NCBI RefSeq assembly: GCF_020054945.1
Contig: NZ_JAIHAU010000012.1
Coordinates: 1-50,995, forward strand
From: Mahella sp.
Lineage (GTDB): Bacteria > Bacillota > Clostridia > Mahellales > Mahellaceae
Length of the DNA: 50,995 nucleotides
Direction of reading: 5' to 3'
The notes beneath the pieces are model-generated. The model had not been told where the DNA came from. It did no database searches and worked only from the letters and a program-made list of their open reading frames with translations. Positions 24,746 to 33,289 of the stretch are shown one piece after another. Both the position numbers and the translations under genes were made by a program. Positions within the stretch are counted from its first letter, which is position 1. The number at the start of each line of letters is the position of its first letter.

Positions 24746-25891
24746 ATGAAAAGATTTTGGGTAATTTTTTTGGCAGTAATGCTGATGACTGTGGCTTTGG
24801 TTGGATGTAGTGGAGGGACTGAGGAAGAGGCAACTCCGGAAGCGTCTTCAGGCGATACAGCACAAAATGCCGAAACAGGAAATAGTGAAAAGCCTTATAT
24901 AGCTATAGTGGCTCCGGGGTTCCAACATCAATTTTGGCAAACGGTTTATAAAGGTGCGCAAGATGCCGCAGCAAAATACAATGTAGAAATAACTTTTGAG
25001 GGGCCACCTACAGAATCGGATATAAGTGTTCAAGTGGATATGTTAAACAATGCGTTGTCCAAGAATCCGGATGCTATTATTATTTCTGCACTTGATAGTC
25101 AGGCGATTACGCAGCAGCTTCTTAAAGCAAAAGAGGAAGGAATACCTGTCATAGGATTTAACTCGGGGGTGCCTAATGCTCCGGAAGGTACAATTATTTC
25201 TACAATTGCAACAAACAATTATGAAGCAACCAAAATGGCGGCCGAAGAGATGTTTAACAATCCGCAATTTAATGAGAGGCTTAAAGCGGCAACTGAGGAT
25301 AATCCGGTAGCTATTGCGGTGCAATCACAGGATGTTACAGCAGCGGCAATAATTGAGCGTACCAATGGTTTTATAGATACTATGAAAGCAAAGACAGAAG
25401 AGCTATTTCCAGGAGCTGTAGAAGTGGTAGGACATCAGGTATTTGCTAAACCTGCTTCGAAGCCAGCTGTGGTTTCTATAAAAGTTACGGTCCCTCCGTC
25501 TACTAGCTATACGGATGCGCAAGCGGCGGCTCAAACCATGCTTTCTAATACAAAAAATCTCATAGGATATTTTGCATCAAATGAAGCTTCTGTGACTGGC
25601 ATTCTCGCTGCAACGTCGGATGGTACAGAACTCGATCGCGAGAAAGGGAAGTATAAAGACTTAATAGTGGTTGGTTTTGATGCCGGTGCTCCACAGAAGA
25701 ATGCTGTTAGAAAGCAATATTTCTATGGTTCGGTTACACAAGATCCGTATACGATAGGTTATAAACCTGTTGAGATTGCTTATAAAGTTATAAACGGAGA
25801 AAAAGTCGATGAATTTATTGATACCGGGGCTAAATTTTATACTCATGAAAATATAGATGATCCGGGTATAGCTGAATTATTATATGATTAA
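24746..25891 (+). CDS. Sugar-binding lipoprotein (copy 2, paralogue of 20177)
   Basis: This 381-residue lipoprotein has lipobox LVGC (C21) and the same fold and length as copy 1. About 40 substitutions separate them and there are no gaps. The changes cluster in probable ligand-contacting loops: SKGF to APGF, AAICLAALD to DAIIISALD, and GFDSG to GFNSG. The last third is nearly unchanged. This pattern suggests that it feeds the same permease with a different or additional sugar. No second permease or ATPase accompanies it. ATG 24746 has the same AAAGGGAG site as copy 1. Confidence 0.93.
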   Translation: MKRFWVIFLAVMLMTVALVGCSGGTEEEATPEASSGDTAQNAETGNSEKPYIAIVAPGFQHQFWQTVYKGAQDAAAKYNVEITFEGPPTESDISVQVDMLNNALSKNPDAIIISALDSQAITQQLLKAKEEGIPVIGFNSGVPNAPEGTIISTIATNNYEATKMAAEEMFNNPQFNERLKAATEDNPVAIAVQSQDVTAAAIIERTNGFIDTMKAKTEELFPGAVEVVGHQVFAKPASKPAVVSIKVTVPPSTSYTDAQAAAQTMLSNTKNLIGYFASNEASVTGILAATSDGTELDREKGKYKDLIVVGFDAGAPQKNAVRKQYFYGSVTQDPYTIGYKPVEIAYKVINGEKVDEFIDTGAKFYTHENIDDPGIAELLYD

Positions 25892-25908
25892 CCGGTGTGG
25901 AGATACGC

Positions 25909-25941
25909 GGCTTGCTTAGTATATACTAAGCAAGCCTTTCA
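25909..25941 (+). terminator. Terminator after binding-protein copy 2
   Basis: The palindrome is identical to that at 21340 (arms 25909-25922 and 25923-25936) with the same short T-run. Glycosidase genes start 60 bases later. Confidence 0.65.
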
Positions 25942-25997
25942 AAAGTATCCTGCGAGTAAGAAGAAGGTAAAAGCAATCGTAAAGGAGATGATGTTTT

Positions 25998-27992
25998 ATG
26001 AGCAAAGTCGATTTGCGTTTCAGGCAAGTTCATCTAGATTTTCATACCAGCCCGGATATCGAAGAAATAGGCGCAAAATTCGATGCCGAGGAATTTGCGT
26101 CTACGTTGGAGAGAGCGTATGTGGATTCTATAACGTGTTTTGCCAGATGCCATCACGGTATGCTGTATTACGATTCCAAAGCCTTTCCGGAGAGGGTCCA
26201 TCCCCATTTGGCAAACAAAAATCTGCTTAAAGAGCAGATAGAGGCTTGTCACAGACATAATATACGTGTGCCTATCTACATAACAGCGCAATGGGATCAG
26301 TACACCGCTGAAGAGCATCCGGAATGGTTGGCGTTGGATGGTGAAGGCAAGCCTTTAGGCAATGCCTTATTTGAGCCCGGCTTTTACAGAAAGCTGTGTG
26401 TCAATTCGCCTTACAGGGATTTCTTAAAAGCCATGACTCGAGAGGTATTGGAGATGTTTCCGGTGGATGGCTTGTTTTTTGATATAGTGCAGCCTACGCC
26501 ATGTGCTTGTAGATACTGTCGTGCCGGGATGAAGGAAGAAGGTTTGGATCCGTCTAAATTGGAAGATCGACAAATCTATGGCCAGATGCTTATAAACGAA
26601 TTTAAGCAGGATATGACAGCCTTTATAAGGCAGTTTAATAAGGATTGCACCATATTCTATAATAAAGGCCACGTGGGCCCAGCCCATAGACCTGTCGTTG
26701 ATGCTTATACTCATTTTGAGCTGGAGAGCCTGCCTAGCGGAGGCTGGGGTTACATGCATTTTCCCATCGCTGTGCGATATGCTAGAAATCTTGGCTTGGA
26801 TTGTTTGGGCATGACCGGCAAATTCCATACATCATGGGGAGATTTCCATTCATTTAAGAATAAAGCCGCCTTGGAATTCGAATGCTTTCATATGCTGGCC
26901 TTAAATGCCAAATGCAGTATAGGCGACCAGCTTGAACCGAACGGTAGATTGTCACAACCCGTTTATGATCTTATAGGTTCGGTATACTCACAGGTGGAAG
27001 AAAAAGAACCATGGTGTGCCGGAGCTAAAGCTATAACCGATATAGGCGTATTCACGCCCGAGGGATTTGAGGAGACCAACGATATACGCCTTACACCGGC
27101 CATCATGGGCGTAACGCGCATGTTGCAAGAAGCAGGTCATCAGTTTGATATCATTGATTCATATAGCTCTCTCTCGCCATATAAAGTACTGATATTGCCC
27201 GATAATATTCCCGTATCCGATGAATTCGCGGCTAAGCTGGAACGATACATAGCTGATGGGGGTGCTGTTATAGCATCCTTTGAATCGGGTCTTGACAAAA
27301 CCAAAAGTACTTTTACTCTAAAGGCTTTGGGCGTTAAATTAAAAGGTCAGGCATCTTATAGCCCCGATTTCATAATGCCTAAAGGTGAAATAGGTAAAGG
27401 TCTGCCGGAGACCGAGCATGTCATGTATATGCGAGGGCTAGAGGTAGAACCCGAGGATGATACGGAGATATTGGCGGAAGTGGCTGTACCCTATTTCAAC
27501 CGTACATGGGAGCATTTCTGTTCTCACAGGCATACGCCATCATCAGGAGAGATAGGATATCCAGGCATATTGAAACGCGGCCGCGCTGTATATTTTGCGC
27601 ATCCGATCTTCACACAGTATGATAAGAATGCTCCGCGTTGGTGCAAGCAGCTTTTCTTAAACGCTCTGAATATGCTGTTGCCGGATCCCCTCGTATGCCA
27701 CAGCGGCCCCAGTACCATGATAGTTACATTAAACGAGCAGGCCGATTATAATAGACTGGTATTGCATCTCCTGCACTATATACCGGAGCGTCGCAGCCAG
27801 GATATTGACATAATAGAGGATGTCATACCTCTTTATAACGTAAAGGTATCGGTGAAGATGGATGGCGAAGTAAAAGCTGTTATGTGCGTACCTGAAGGGG
27901 AGGCATTGGATTTTGAAATAAGAAACGGTAGGGTTGAGTTTATTGTGCCGGAAATAAATGGGTATCAGATGGTGGCCTTGCAGATGGCTTAA
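25998..27992 (+). CDS. Putative glycoside hydrolase (GHL6-like, with trimerization-like domain)
   Basis: This 664-residue cytoplasmic protein has no signal peptide. The N-terminal TIM-barrel (about 1-340) starts with QVHLDFHTSPDIEEIGAKF and contains CFARCHHGMLYYDSK, VPIYITAQWDQYTAEEHPEW and VDGLFFDIVQPTPCACRYC, as seen in the hypothetical glycosyl hydrolase family GHL6. Residues from about 350 (ITDIGVFTPEG, VLILPDN, DGGAVIASFESG) resemble the amidotransferase-like trimerization domain of GH42-type enzymes. D in FFDI and E in ELESL are candidate acids. The activity is unassigned. It lies 26 bases ahead of a GH29 fucosidase gene, so a fucosylated or similar glycoside is the likely target (inference). 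Confidence 0.65.
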   Translation: MSKVDLRFRQVHLDFHTSPDIEEIGAKFDAEEFASTLERAYVDSITCFARCHHGMLYYDSKAFPERVHPHLANKNLLKEQIEACHRHNIRVPIYITAQWDQYTAEEHPEWLALDGEGKPLGNALFEPGFYRKLCVNSPYRDFLKAMTREVLEMFPVDGLFFDIVQPTPCACRYCRAGMKEEGLDPSKLEDRQIYGQMLINEFKQDMTAFIRQFNKDCTIFYNKGHVGPAHRPVVDAYTHFELESLPSGGWGYMHFPIAVRYARNLGLDCLGMTGKFHTSWGDFHSFKNKAALEFECFHMLALNAKCSIGDQLEPNGRLSQPVYDLIGSVYSQVEEKEPWCAGAKAITDIGVFTPEGFEETNDIRLTPAIMGVTRMLQEAGHQFDIIDSYSSLSPYKVLILPDNIPVSDEFAAKLERYIADGGAVIASFESGLDKTKSTFTLKALGVKLKGQASYSPDFIMPKGEIGKGLPETEHVMYMRGLEVEPEDDTEILAEVAVPYFNRTWEHFCSHRHTPSSGEIGYPGILKRGRAVYFAHPIFTQYDKNAPRWCKQLFLNALNMLLPDPLVCHSGPSTMIVTLNEQADYNRLVLHLLHYIPERRSQDIDIIEDVIPLYNVKVSVKMDGEVKAVMCVPEGEALDFEIRNGRVEFIVPEINGYQMVALQMA

Positions 27993-28018
27993 TAGCAACT
28001 AGATGAGGAGGTTTTATT

Positions 28019-29287
28019 ATGGCATTGAACAATGAAGAGCGCATTAAATGGTTTACCGAGGCGCGGTTTGGCATGTTTATACATTGGGGTATATATGCGA
28101 TACCGGCCAGAGGCGAATGGATAAAAAGCCAGGAGAAGATAAGCGATGAGGATTATCAGCAATACTTTGAAGAATTCAATCCCATAAACTACGATCCTGT
28201 GAAATGGGCTCGGATAGCCAAAACAGCGGGACAAAAATATGTGGTTATGACGAGCAAGCATCATGACGGTTTCTGCCTTTTTGACAGCAAGTTTACCGAT
28301 TATAAGGCCACAAATACGCCTGCTAAAAGAGACCTTGTGGAAGAATACACAGAGGCTTTTCGCAATGAAGGGCTTAAGGTTGGATTTTATTATTCGTTGC
28401 TTGACTGGCATCATCCCGATTATCCTGCCTATGGCGATGCACATCACCCCATGAGGGACAATGAAACATACAAGGGGCAACAACGCGATCTGTCAAAATA
28501 TATAGACTATATGCATAACCAAGTAAAGGAGCTGCTCACCAACTACGGCAAAATAGATGTTATATGGTTTGATTTTTCCTATGATAATATGAAAGGCGAA
28601 ACATGGAAAGCTGCGGAATTGGTAAATATGGTGCGTCAGCTGCAACCACACATCATCATAGATAACCGCTTAGGCGGAAACATAAAAGCTAGGGATCCTG
28701 AGATATACGCCGGTGACTTTGCTTCGCCCGAGCAGATTATACCACCTGAAGGCATTACCGATGAGGACGGCAAACCGATACCGTGGGAGGCATGCATAAC
28801 CCTGAATGATCATTGGGGTTATTGCTCTGCCGATAAAAATTATAAATCGCCTAAGCAGATTGTAAGGGCACTAGTGGAATGTGTAAGCAAAAACGGTAAT
28901 CTTTTGCTCAACGTAGGGCCGGATGCCAAAGGCGAGATACCGGAAGAATCTATTTGCATATTGGAACAAGTCGGCAAATGGATGGATAAAAACAGCGACA
29001 GTATTTACGGGTGCGGTGCGGCTGCGCTGCCTAAGCCGGAATGGGGGCGTTACACACAAAAGGGTGAGCTCGTTTATGCGCATATATACGATAAAACAGT
29101 AGGCCCTATAAATTTGCGAGGCCTAGGCGGTAAGATAAAGAAGGCCCGCCTGTTGTCGGATAGGTCGGAGGTTAAAGTGCTTAGGCCATGGAACGCCGCC
29201 GAATATCCGGACGATGCCTTTATAGACCTTGCAGGGGCTTCGCTGCCGGACGAAATAGATACCGTGGTGGAGCTGGAAATTATCTGA
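28019..29287 (+). CDS. Alpha-L-fucosidase (GH29)
   Basis: This 422-residue retaining glycosidase hydrolyses terminal alpha-L-fucose. GH29 hallmarks are RFGMFIHWGIYAIPARGEW, the TSKHHDGFCLFDS histidine pair (H81/H82) and YYSLLDWHHPDYP. The catalytic nucleophile is D185 in DVIWFDF. LLLNVGPDAKGEIPEE completes the barrel, and a small beta-sandwich follows. The acid/base residue is variable in this family and not assigned. No signal peptide is present, so the substrate must be imported as an oligosaccharide or small glycoside. GAGGAGG precedes ATG 28019. Confidence 0.92.
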   Translation: MALNNEERIKWFTEARFGMFIHWGIYAIPARGEWIKSQEKISDEDYQQYFEEFNPINYDPVKWARIAKTAGQKYVVMTSKHHDGFCLFDSKFTDYKATNTPAKRDLVEEYTEAFRNEGLKVGFYYSLLDWHHPDYPAYGDAHHPMRDNETYKGQQRDLSKYIDYMHNQVKELLTNYGKIDVIWFDFSYDNMKGETWKAAELVNMVRQLQPHIIIDNRLGGNIKARDPEIYAGDFASPEQIIPPEGITDEDGKPIPWEACITLNDHWGYCSADKNYKSPKQIVRALVECVSKNGNLLLNVGPDAKGEIPEESICILEQVGKWMDKNSDSIYGCGAAALPKPEWGRYTQKGELVYAHIYDKTVGPINLRGLGGKIKKARLLSDRSEVKVLRPWNAAEYPDDAFIDLAGASLPDEIDTVVELEII

Positions 29288-29328
29288 GAGAATTCGTGAT
29301 TTTATATTAAAAATATAAGGAGGACAAA

Positions 29329-30102
29329 ATGGACATATTAGCTTCCTTTAAGCTCAATGGCAAGAAGGCTATAGTTACTGGAGCTGCCCAAGGCTTGGGC
29401 AGAGCTATGGCAGAAGCATTGGCTCAAGCCGGTGCCGATGTGGTGATAGCCGATATAAATATGGAAAATGCCGATGCTGCAGCTCGGGAGTTGCAGCGGT
29501 TTGGTACCGATATCGTGCCTATTAAAGTTGATGTGACCGATCGAGTACAGGTGCAACAGATGATCGATAACGTGAGCAAGCGTTGGGGCAGACTGGATAT
29601 ATTTGTTAATAATGCTGGTATTGTTCGAAATGTACCGGCAGAAGAGATGAGCGAAGAAGACTGGCATGACGTTATAAACTTAAACCTTAATGCGGTATTT
29701 ACATGTTCACAAATAGCCGGGCGCATGATGATACGTCAAAATGGCGGCGTTATAATAAATATTGCATCAATGTCGGGTATTATAGTAAACAATCCGCAGC
29801 CCCAGGTTTCATATAATGTATCCAAAGCCGGAGTCATTATGTTGACTAAATCGTTGGCGGCGGAATGGGCCAAGTACAATATACGTGTCAATGCTATAGC
29901 GCCGGGTTATATGAGGACGTCCATGACCGAAGAAAATCTAAAAACAGATATGGCAAAACAGTACTGGCTGGGATTAACGCCCATGCAAAGGGCCGGCCTT
30001 CCTGAAGAATTAGGGGGAGCTGTAGTATATTTGGCTTCGGATGCTTCCAGCTTTATGACAGGTCATACTATGGTTATCGACGGCGGCTACACAGTGTGGT
30101 AG
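29329..30102 (+). CDS. SDR-family oxidoreductase (gluconate/sugar dehydrogenase-like)
   Basis: This 257-residue NAD(P)-dependent classical SDR has the nucleotide site TGAAQGLG (17-24), NNAG, a catalytic Ser in NIASMSG and the YNVSK pair. The C-terminal MTGHTMVIDGGYTVW is characteristic of gluconate 5-dehydrogenase and similar sugar-acid dehydrogenases. It is the last gene of the glycosidase cluster, 41 bases after the fucosidase with its own AAGGAGG site. Oxidation of a released sugar is likely. Alternatives such as 3-oxoacyl reductase are less likely in this context. Confidence 0.9.
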   Translation: MDILASFKLNGKKAIVTGAAQGLGRAMAEALAQAGADVVIADINMENADAAARELQRFGTDIVPIKVDVTDRVQVQQMIDNVSKRWGRLDIFVNNAGIVRNVPAEEMSEEDWHDVINLNLNAVFTCSQIAGRMMIRQNGGVIINIASMSGIIVNNPQPQVSYNVSKAGVIMLTKSLAAEWAKYNIRVNAIAPGYMRTSMTEENLKTDMAKQYWLGLTPMQRAGLPEELGGAVVYLASDASSFMTGHTMVIDGGYTVW

Positions 30103-30293
30103 GAAAATTTTCCTGTCAATAATCTGTGAAAAGGTCATGGCAAAGAGCTGATATTTATTCACTCAAAACTGAATATTCGGTGGTTGCAGCAAGTAATCCT
30201 TTGCTGCATAAAATATTCAAGGTGCTGTATCTTAAAAGCATCTGTGTAGAGTAGGTATTACCTGCTCAGCAGTGGTGGCGTTGGACACGCCGG

Positions 30294-30338
30294 AGATGTG
30301 ATGCGGTTCACATGGCGGACTTTGAGCTCATCACATCT
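30294..30338 (+). terminator. Possible terminator between SDR and convergent TusA gene
   Basis: Arms AGATGTGATG (30294-30303) and CATCACATCT (30329-30338) flank a 25-base loop, followed by TTTC on the plus strand. The right arm covers the TusA stop codon. The 30103-30293 stretch also has a GCAGCAA/TTGCTGC hairpin (about 30186-30207) but no gene. Confidence 0.4.
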
Positions 30339-30552
30339 TTTCAATGTATATTTCCCACACGCCATTTAGGGGTTCGTCTATCTTGACTTTCAGTCCTCCA
30401 TGTTTCAAATAATCGGATATGCTGCTTAAAACACAGCTATGGTCTATAACGAGTTTTACCGAATCACCCTTTTTAAGTTTTCCCATGATTTCCTTTAGCT
30501 TGAGCACGGGTACAGGGCACATTTCACCAAGACAATCAATATCATATCTCAT
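30331..30552 (-). CDS. TusA-family sulfurtransferase-like protein
   Basis: This 73-residue persulfide-carrier fold has the family CPxP motif in CLGEMCPVPVLK; the first Cys of CPVP is the predicted sulfur (or selenium) carrier. LVIDHSCVLSSI supplies a second conserved Cys segment also seen in the paralogue at 32452. It starts right behind the LysR stop. ATG 30552 has AGGTGA upstream; GTG 30561 is an alternative. It is co-transcribed with the regulator and divergent from the YeeE/TusA genes it resembles. Confidence 0.9.
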   Translation of the reverse strand: MRYDIDCLGEMCPVPVLKLKEIMGKLKKGDSVKLVIDHSCVLSSISDYLKHGGLKVKIDEPLNGVWEIYIEKM

Positions 30553-30561
30553 ATTTTTCAC

Positions 30562-31455
30562 CTAACAAAAGCTTTTTTTGCCATACCCTTTAATGAAGTT
30601 AATAAAGTTCAACTTCAGCGGATCGGTAATTTTTTTACTGTGTATCAGCGAATAATGGTATTTAAATACCATATCCTCAACCTCGAGAATTATCAGGCTC
30701 TTGTTGTAGAGTTCTTTTTTAATTGATAGATACGGTACTACAGATATTCCCTCGCCTGCCAGTACAGATGATTTAATCGCCTCAAATGAAGACGATTCCA
30801 TATAGATATTAAAAGAATGGACATCAATGGCATGAGAGGAAAATACGTCTTCAATGATTTGGCGAAGATAACATTTTTTATCTATTATAAAAAGGCTATA
30901 TCGGCTTATTTCTTCTTTAGTGAGTATATTGCTATTTACAATTTCTGGGTTAGCCACAAAGTACATCCGTGAAGCACCCAGCGTTATGCACTCTATATCT
31001 TCATTGGCGTATTCCCCTTCTATAAAACCTATATCACACATGCCTTTCTCAATGTTTCTTATTACATTATCTGTAGAGATATATTCTATATCAAAATCAA
31101 CTCCCTTAAATTTCTTCTTAAATTCATAGAGGCTGCACGGAAGAGAATAGTGGCCAAAAGATTGGCAGGATAGCATGAATATATTCCTTTGTGTGTTGGT
31201 TAATGACTCGAGGTCTTTATTCATGTGCTCATAAAGCTCCAGTATCTTCTGAGCGTATTCATACACTATATTTCCGGCCTCAGTGGGTTTTACACCCTTA
31301 TTGCTGCGTTCCAACAATTTTGTATTAAGTTCCTGCTCCAGAGATTTTATCTGCATACTTATAGCAGGTTGAGAAAGATAAAGTTCTTTTGCAGCAATAG
31401 ATATACTTTTATAGTATACAGTTTGATAAAAAGCCCGTAAGCTTGCAAGTTCCAT
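30562..31455 (-). CDS. LysR-family transcriptional regulator
   Basis: This 297-residue regulator has an N-terminal winged helix-turn-helix (LRAFYQTVYYKSISIAAKEL, LSQPAISMQIKSLEQEL) and a substrate-binding-like effector domain (about 90-290). It resembles CysB/CysL-type sulfur regulators only in general layout. The start at 31455 is preferred because GGGGGT lies upstream; a longer frame exists but lacks a site. It is divergent from the YeeE/YedE-TusA operon and upstream of a TusA gene, so it probably controls both in response to a sulfur (or selenium) compound (inference). Confidence 0.92.
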   Translation of the reverse strand: MELASLRAFYQTVYYKSISIAAKELYLSQPAISMQIKSLEQELNTKLLERSNKGVKPTEAGNIVYEYAQKILELYEHMNKDLESLTNTQRNIFMLSCQSFGHYSLPCSLYEFKKKFKGVDFDIEYISTDNVIRNIEKGMCDIGFIEGEYANEDIECITLGASRMYFVANPEIVNSNILTKEEISRYSLFIIDKKCYLRQIIEDVFSSHAIDVHSFNIYMESSSFEAIKSSVLAGEGISVVPYLSIKKELYNKSLIILEVEDMVFKYHYSLIHSKKITDPLKLNFINFIKGYGKKSFC

Positions 31456-31790
31456 ACCTATACCCCCAATACATGATAAATAAATGTCAATACTAAAAGT
31501 ATTATACACCATTTTGTGTTTAAATAAAAGCTTAATTTTATTGCCAACAGCCCTGTAATTTTACAATAATAACCAGAGATGAAAAATAACATTTAGATAT
31601 TTTCGCAATAATAGCCTTATAATGCCATCAAAAATAAACAATATATGTATATTTTGCTAAACGCAGCCATCTTGAGATAAGATATGCTTATGCAGCATTC
31701 GTTAAATTTATAACAATAATGCGAATTTGTATGATATAATTATGTCAAAGAGCAGTTAAGCTCTGAAATGACAAAAGGGAGAGTGAGAAA
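31456..31790 (+). promoter_or_regulatory. Divergent LysR / YeeE control region
   Basis: This is a non-coding, AT-rich gap of 335 bases. A TATAAT box lies at 31735-31740. ATTCG...CGAAT arms (about 31698-31726) form a dyad upstream of it that could be the LysR site. A hairpin AGAGC/GCTCT (31749-31764) flanked by GTCA/TGAC lies in the 5' leader. Confidence 0.4.
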
Positions 31791-32447
31791 ATGGATGAAG
31801 TAAAAAGGCCCAAAAGGAAGAAAAAGAACCAAGTACCGGCAGGTATAGTATTGCTAATTATTGTTATAGCAGTAGGTATCGTGCTGGCAGGCATTTCGTC
31901 AATGCTAAGTATCTATTGGATTTTTGGCATTTCCTTTGGGTTTGTGCTTCAAAAATCAAGGTTTTGTTTTACGGCTTCATTGAGAGACCCTGTGTTGACG
32001 GGCAGCACATCGCTTACAAGAGCTGTAATTGTAGCCTTGATGCTGGCAACCATAGGATTTGCTGCGGTTCAATACAGCGCAGTGTCCAAAGAGCTCCCTG
32101 TACCAGGCAATATCGCTCCTGCAGGTATTTTCACAGCCATAGGTGCCACCATGTTTGGCATTGGGATGGTTATAGCAGGAGGATGCGCATCTGGTACTCT
32201 AATGAGAGTTGGCGAGGGTTTCGTGCAGCAATGTATAGCATTGCTATTCTTTATAATCGGCTCGATGTGGGGTGCTCATGATTATGGCTGGTGGGCTGAT
32301 ACCTTCTTTTCTAAAGCGCCTACTATATTTTTGCCCGATCTGTTAGGGTGGGCACCGGCACTTTTTGGCCAGCTTATAGTATTAGCTATACTATTTCTTA
32401 TAGCTGAGTGGTATGAAAATAAAAAATTAGGTTCTGAGGAGGAATAA
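31791..32447 (+). CDS. YeeE/YedE-family transporter, N-terminal half
   Basis: This 218-residue membrane protein, with a very basic N-terminus (KRPKRKKK) and about five helices, corresponds to the first half of YeeE/YedE (TsuA-like thiosulfate or selenium-related) transporters. Conserved half-channel motifs are present: FGFVLQKSRFCFTA with C59 and GMVIAGGCASGTLMRVGEG with C132. The single-chain TsuA-type proteins relay thiosulfate along such cysteines. The second half is encoded at 32702, after a TusA gene. GGGAGAG precedes ATG 31791. Confidence 0.88.
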   Translation: MDEVKRPKRKKKNQVPAGIVLLIIVIAVGIVLAGISSMLSIYWIFGISFGFVLQKSRFCFTASLRDPVLTGSTSLTRAVIVALMLATIGFAAVQYSAVSKELPVPGNIAPAGIFTAIGATMFGIGMVIAGGCASGTLMRVGEGFVQQCIALLFFIIGSMWGAHDYGWWADTFFSKAPTIFLPDLLGWAPALFGQLIVLAILFLIAEWYENKKLGSEEE

Positions 32448-32451
32448 ATTT

Positions 32452-32679
32452 ATGGCAGAATACAGATTGGATTGTCTTGGAGAAGCTTGTCCCGTACCTC
32501 TCATCAAGACGCAAAAAAAGATGGAACAGCTCAAAGTCGGTGATACTTTAATAGTGGAGATAGATCATAGCTGCGCCATGAAAAATGTCCCGGAGTGGGC
32601 CAGGAAAGTCGGTTATAATGTAGAGATCGAGGAGGTGGATGATGGAGAGTGGGAGATATATATAGAGAAAACTAAATAA
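32452..32679 (+). CDS. TusA-family sulfur carrier
   Basis: This 75-residue protein has the carrier motif CLGEACPVPLIK and a second conserved Cys in IDHSCAMKNV. It shares the WEIYIEK ending with the paralogue at 30331. It begins four bases after the first transporter half and ends 22 bases before the second. It is therefore placed to receive the imported sulfur species as a persulfide, as YeeD does for YeeE (inference from that pair). Confidence 0.93.
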   Translation: MAEYRLDCLGEACPVPLIKTQKKMEQLKVGDTLIVEIDHSCAMKNVPEWARKVGYNVEIEEVDDGEWEIYIEKTK

Positions 32680-32701
32680 TATCTTAGAGGGGTGTGATAA
32701 T

Positions 32702-33238
32702 ATGAATCTTATAAACTCACCTTGGTATAAAAGAATATTTAAGGATGCATGGTCATACTGGACCGGCGCAATTCTTCTGGCAACACTCAATACTGCGATG
32801 GTTGCAATATCGGGCAAAGGGTGGGGTGTTACAACAACATTCGCATATTGGGGCGCCTGGATATTACAGCTATTTGGGGCAGATGTTTCTGGCTGGAACT
32901 TCTTCCAGTTGGAAGCAAACTCCAAAGCCCTTGGTCAGTCAGTGTTTACTAACACAGGCTCTGTCCAGAATATCGGAATAATTGTAGGTGCGCTACTGGC
33001 TACGCTTTTGGCGTCACAGTTTAAAATCAAAAAGTTGAAGTCATATAAGCAGTTTATTGCGGCGGCGTTGGGCGGTTTGCTCATGGGATATGGTGCAAGA
33101 ATCGCATTCGGATGTAACATAGGTGCCTTCTTTAGCGGGATAGCCTCAATGTCTGTGCATGGATGGGTATATGCTATTTTTATATTCTTAGGAGCATGGA
33201 TAGGGAGCAAATTGCTTGTCCGCTATTTTATGACTTAA
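32702..33238 (+). CDS. YeeE/YedE-family transporter, C-terminal half
   Basis: This 178-residue membrane protein with four to five helices carries the C-terminal YeeE/YedE signature GYGARIAFGCNIGAFFSGIASMSVHGWVY with C138 in the GCNIG motif. Together with the protein at 31791 it supplies both pseudo-repeats of one transporter, presumably as a heterodimer. A GAGGGGTG site precedes ATG 32702. An intrinsic terminator begins at the stop codon. Confidence 0.88.
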   Translation: MNLINSPWYKRIFKDAWSYWTGAILLATLNTAMVAISGKGWGVTTTFAYWGAWILQLFGADVSGWNFFQLEANSKALGQSVFTNTGSVQNIGIIVGALLATLLASQFKIKKLKSYKQFIAAALGGLLMGYGARIAFGCNIGAFFSGIASMSVHGWVYAIFIFLGAWIGSKLLVRYFMT

Positions 33239-33265
33239 AGGCGGTATATCCGCCTTTCCTTTTTA
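33237..33265 (+). terminator. Intrinsic terminator after the transporter genes
   Basis: AAAGGCGG (33237-33244), loop TATAT, CCGCCTTT (33250-33257), then CCTTTTT. It lies 25 bases before the next start, so the flavoprotein gene is either on partial read-through or has its own promoter. Confidence 0.75.
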
Positions 33266-33289
33266 ATATTTTTTTGTAGAGGTGTAATA

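Larger units (their letters stand above)
24674..25959 (+). repeat. Duplicated block, copy 2 (sugar-binding lipoprotein unit)
   Basis: This copy of 20105-21390 includes the last two permease codons plus stop as a vestige, the hairpin, the gene and the terminator. Its left edge truncates a transposase remnant. Confidence 0.9.
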
